A DNA stretch of 64,000 bases, from assembly GCF_036417845.1 (NCBI RefSeq), contig NC_089980.1, positions 57,658,501-57,722,500 on the forward strand, given 5' to 3'. The position numbers and the translations under genes are program-made. This document shows, one piece after another, positions 61,897 through 64,000 of the stretch. The notes under the pieces are model-generated. The model saw nothing but the letters and a program-made list of their open reading frames with translations. It did not search any database and had not been told where the DNA came from. Positions within the stretch are counted from its first letter, which is position 1; each line of letters starts with the position of its first letter. The stretch comes from Apteryx mantelli (taxonomy: Eukaryota; Chordata; Aves; Apterygiformes; Apterygidae).

Positions 61897-64000
61897 GTCG
61901 ACACTGGTCTGCAACTAGACTAATGCCAATCACCATTTAATGGCATACATAGCCAAAGAAACTCTTCAGGAAATGTGTCAAACCTTGCTAAACTCAAACA
62001 GAATATAAAGGAAGCTCTGGTGTACCACTTGTGGATGCAGTTTTGATTCTTTTTTGTATATAACTCCAACAAGATGCAGCAATAAAATCACTGTATAAGG
62101 AAATTGTTTCTGATTCATAGCCATCATTCATCGACATTGCTGTCCTCTTCTGAAATAGTAATAGCCTCTTGATTGTTGCATCTCTTTCATCTTCTAGTGC
62201 TTCCATAATCCTATTTTAGAGCACTCCATGCATTGTCCATTTTTATTTGTAAACTGAAATAGATGTATAGGGCTTCTTCAAAATGAGCATCTAACCAATT
62301 GTTCAGGATCCTTCAGCACAAATATAAGTCCTCGAAACAAGGTACTTCAGTATATTTCCTATGTACTCATTTTTAATAATGAAACACTGGAGCAGATTCA
62401 CCATTATCAAAACCTTTTATCAATGTGAGATTTGGTCCATTTTCTTTAATGAGAGCAGCAGATTTGCCAACCCACTACTTCCATGCTACTCATCACTGTT
62501 ATAACACCACTTAATTGCATTCTTGTTCCAAGTTTTTAGCTGTTGTTTGAATTCTGTCAAATTACAGATGTGCTCTGCGAATGTCAAGGGCTGCACTGAG
62601 GAAAGCAGTAATAACAACCAAGTACTAGCTGAAATTTGCTTTCCTTTTTTCTGAACCCTTATAGCAGTACAGGAGTCAGCCATAAAAATATTATCCTTAG
62701 GCTACTGCTGGCATCACATTTGTGTGTCCATAACAATGAATCATGAGCCATCCTTGAGAAGTTTGGTGTAAATCTGGGGGCTAAGTTCCAGATGTTCCTC
62801 TGAAACTTTATTTGTTTTTTATTTTTGAAGTTATAAAATGGAACTGAAATTTTGTTTCCGCTGCCCTCCATGAGATTCTAACAAACCAAAGGAAAGACAA
62901 AAACTGATCTTCTAGAAAGTGCGCTTGTCTTCTTAAACAGACACACAGAATCTATGCATAGGAAAAGTATTCAAGGAATGTTTACAGAAGCCATCTGAGA
63001 AATGTTTTAAAGCACTTTCCCATTCCACTTACACCCCAAATAATGTGAGAACAGCTTCCTTCACTGTATTTATTACTTCTACTTCTGATCCCAATAGGAA
63101 GAACTGTGAAGACATGTATTTTGTTTTGGTCTGAGTTTAACAACAGTTTAGATCCCAGCATTCCTGCTTTCACTAGAGTCATCTCACTCAAGCCTGCCAA
63201 CAGGTCAACAATGGAGTAAATAGCAAAGTTATGGATCAGCTGTACAGCATCAAGCAAAATAAAACTGTATTTGATGCAATATTAACAACAGGAGTTTGTT
63301 CCCTGCACTCCAGGTCAAAGAAAGAATGTCTTTTTTCTGAGGTGGCCCTGCAGGCCTTGCATTTTGACCTGTAGGACATTAAAATGAAGACTGACAGGGA
63401 CAGGAAGGAAAGAATAAGTTTTAGGGAAGAGCATCCCTCTTGGATAGGCCCTAGTTTCATCTGCTTCTTTCCATGCTAACTTAAGTATCTCATCTGGTCT
63501 CTCAGTCGCCTTCCTGTTTGTACAAGGAGAGTTATCTTTTAAGAAAACCTGGATAAAAAATATTTATGTATCAGAAATGACACCTTGGGTTGGATCCTTA
63601 AAGTGAGTAGCAGCCCAGCCCTGCACAAAGCACCACAACTTGCTGGTCTCTTCCCTTTCTTTTTGCTTTGGGAGCCACTCTGGACAAAGAATTAAAAATA
63701 AGCAGTACACATAGAAACACATGCATCACCAAACACTCTTTGCCTCCCCAGTTCCAGACAACCGGGTAAAGCAAAAACACTGAAAGGAGCAGAGAAGAAA
63801 GTCCTGCCACTTAAAGTTTAGGAATTGCTGTAAAGTCACCAGCAGTGACAGAGCTGACTTGTTCTCTCTCTCCTCATCATCTTCCCAACCGCTATTGGGG
63901 AACATCAACAGACTTTTAAGCACATCTGGAGAGTAAGTGCAAAAATACCCCTTGATGCAAATGAATTGCTCAAATGCAGCTAGGGAACCACCCAGCTCCA

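Larger units (their letters stand above)
55402..64000. other. AT-rich flanking DNA downstream of MAP10
   Basis: No exon of the genes that follow MAP10 in human (NTPCR, PCNX2) was recognised. Only the CR1-like relic at 61.8 kb, the T15 tract and short chance frames are present. Confidence 0.6.

Noticed and set aside
1-64000. CRISPR arrays, bacterial operons, tRNA or rRNA genes, integrated virus
   Set aside because: No regularly spaced repeats, no ribosome-binding-site/ORF clusters, no cloverleaf with a GGTTCGAATCC-type arm, and no retroviral gene motifs were seen on reading both strands.

Overview
The window looks like vertebrate nuclear DNA, most probably from a bird. The pointers are a CR1 retrotransposon tail ending in ATTCTGTG repeats (16.0-16.3 kb), older CR1-like and MIR-like relics, no L1 or Alu, very low overall repeat content, and one protein gene that is clearly the sauropsid counterpart of mammalian MAP10. 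A crocodilian or turtle cannot be excluded from sequence alone. There is no sign of prokaryotic gene organisation: six-frame ORFs outside 52.5-55.3 kb are short and have the length spread expected by chance in AT-rich DNA.

Layout. 1-52.4 kb is a long AT-rich, gene-poor stretch holding repeat relics, simple repeats, several small GC-richer patches and a set of short splice-flanked open segments. These are listed as candidate exons and none matches a family I recognise. The best are on the minus strand at 30,422-30,535, 26,767-26,799 and 26,178-26,234, and on the plus strand at 48,510-48,641 and 8,436-8,518 joined in phase to 12,731-13,145. 52.4-53.9 kb is a strong CpG island. Inside it lies a compact promoter with a ZNF143/THAP11-type site, an RFX X-box and two TCTCGCGAGA (CGCG-box) palindromes. 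They lead directly into the intronless MAP10 gene (52,929-55,247, 772 codons), which ends in a canonical AATAAA about 150 bases after the stop. 55.4-64 kb is AT-rich flanking DNA with one ancient CR1-like relic and no supported gene.

Functionally, the only gene I can name is MAP10, a microtubule-binding protein of spindle and midbody. Its promoter combines constitutive CpG-island elements with an X-box, the site type used by RFX factors at ciliary genes. The upstream gene-poor block may be a regulatory landscape or the intron space of an unrecognised gene. I found no novel multi-gene system. The most interesting open question is whether the splice-flanked segments belong to real transcripts.
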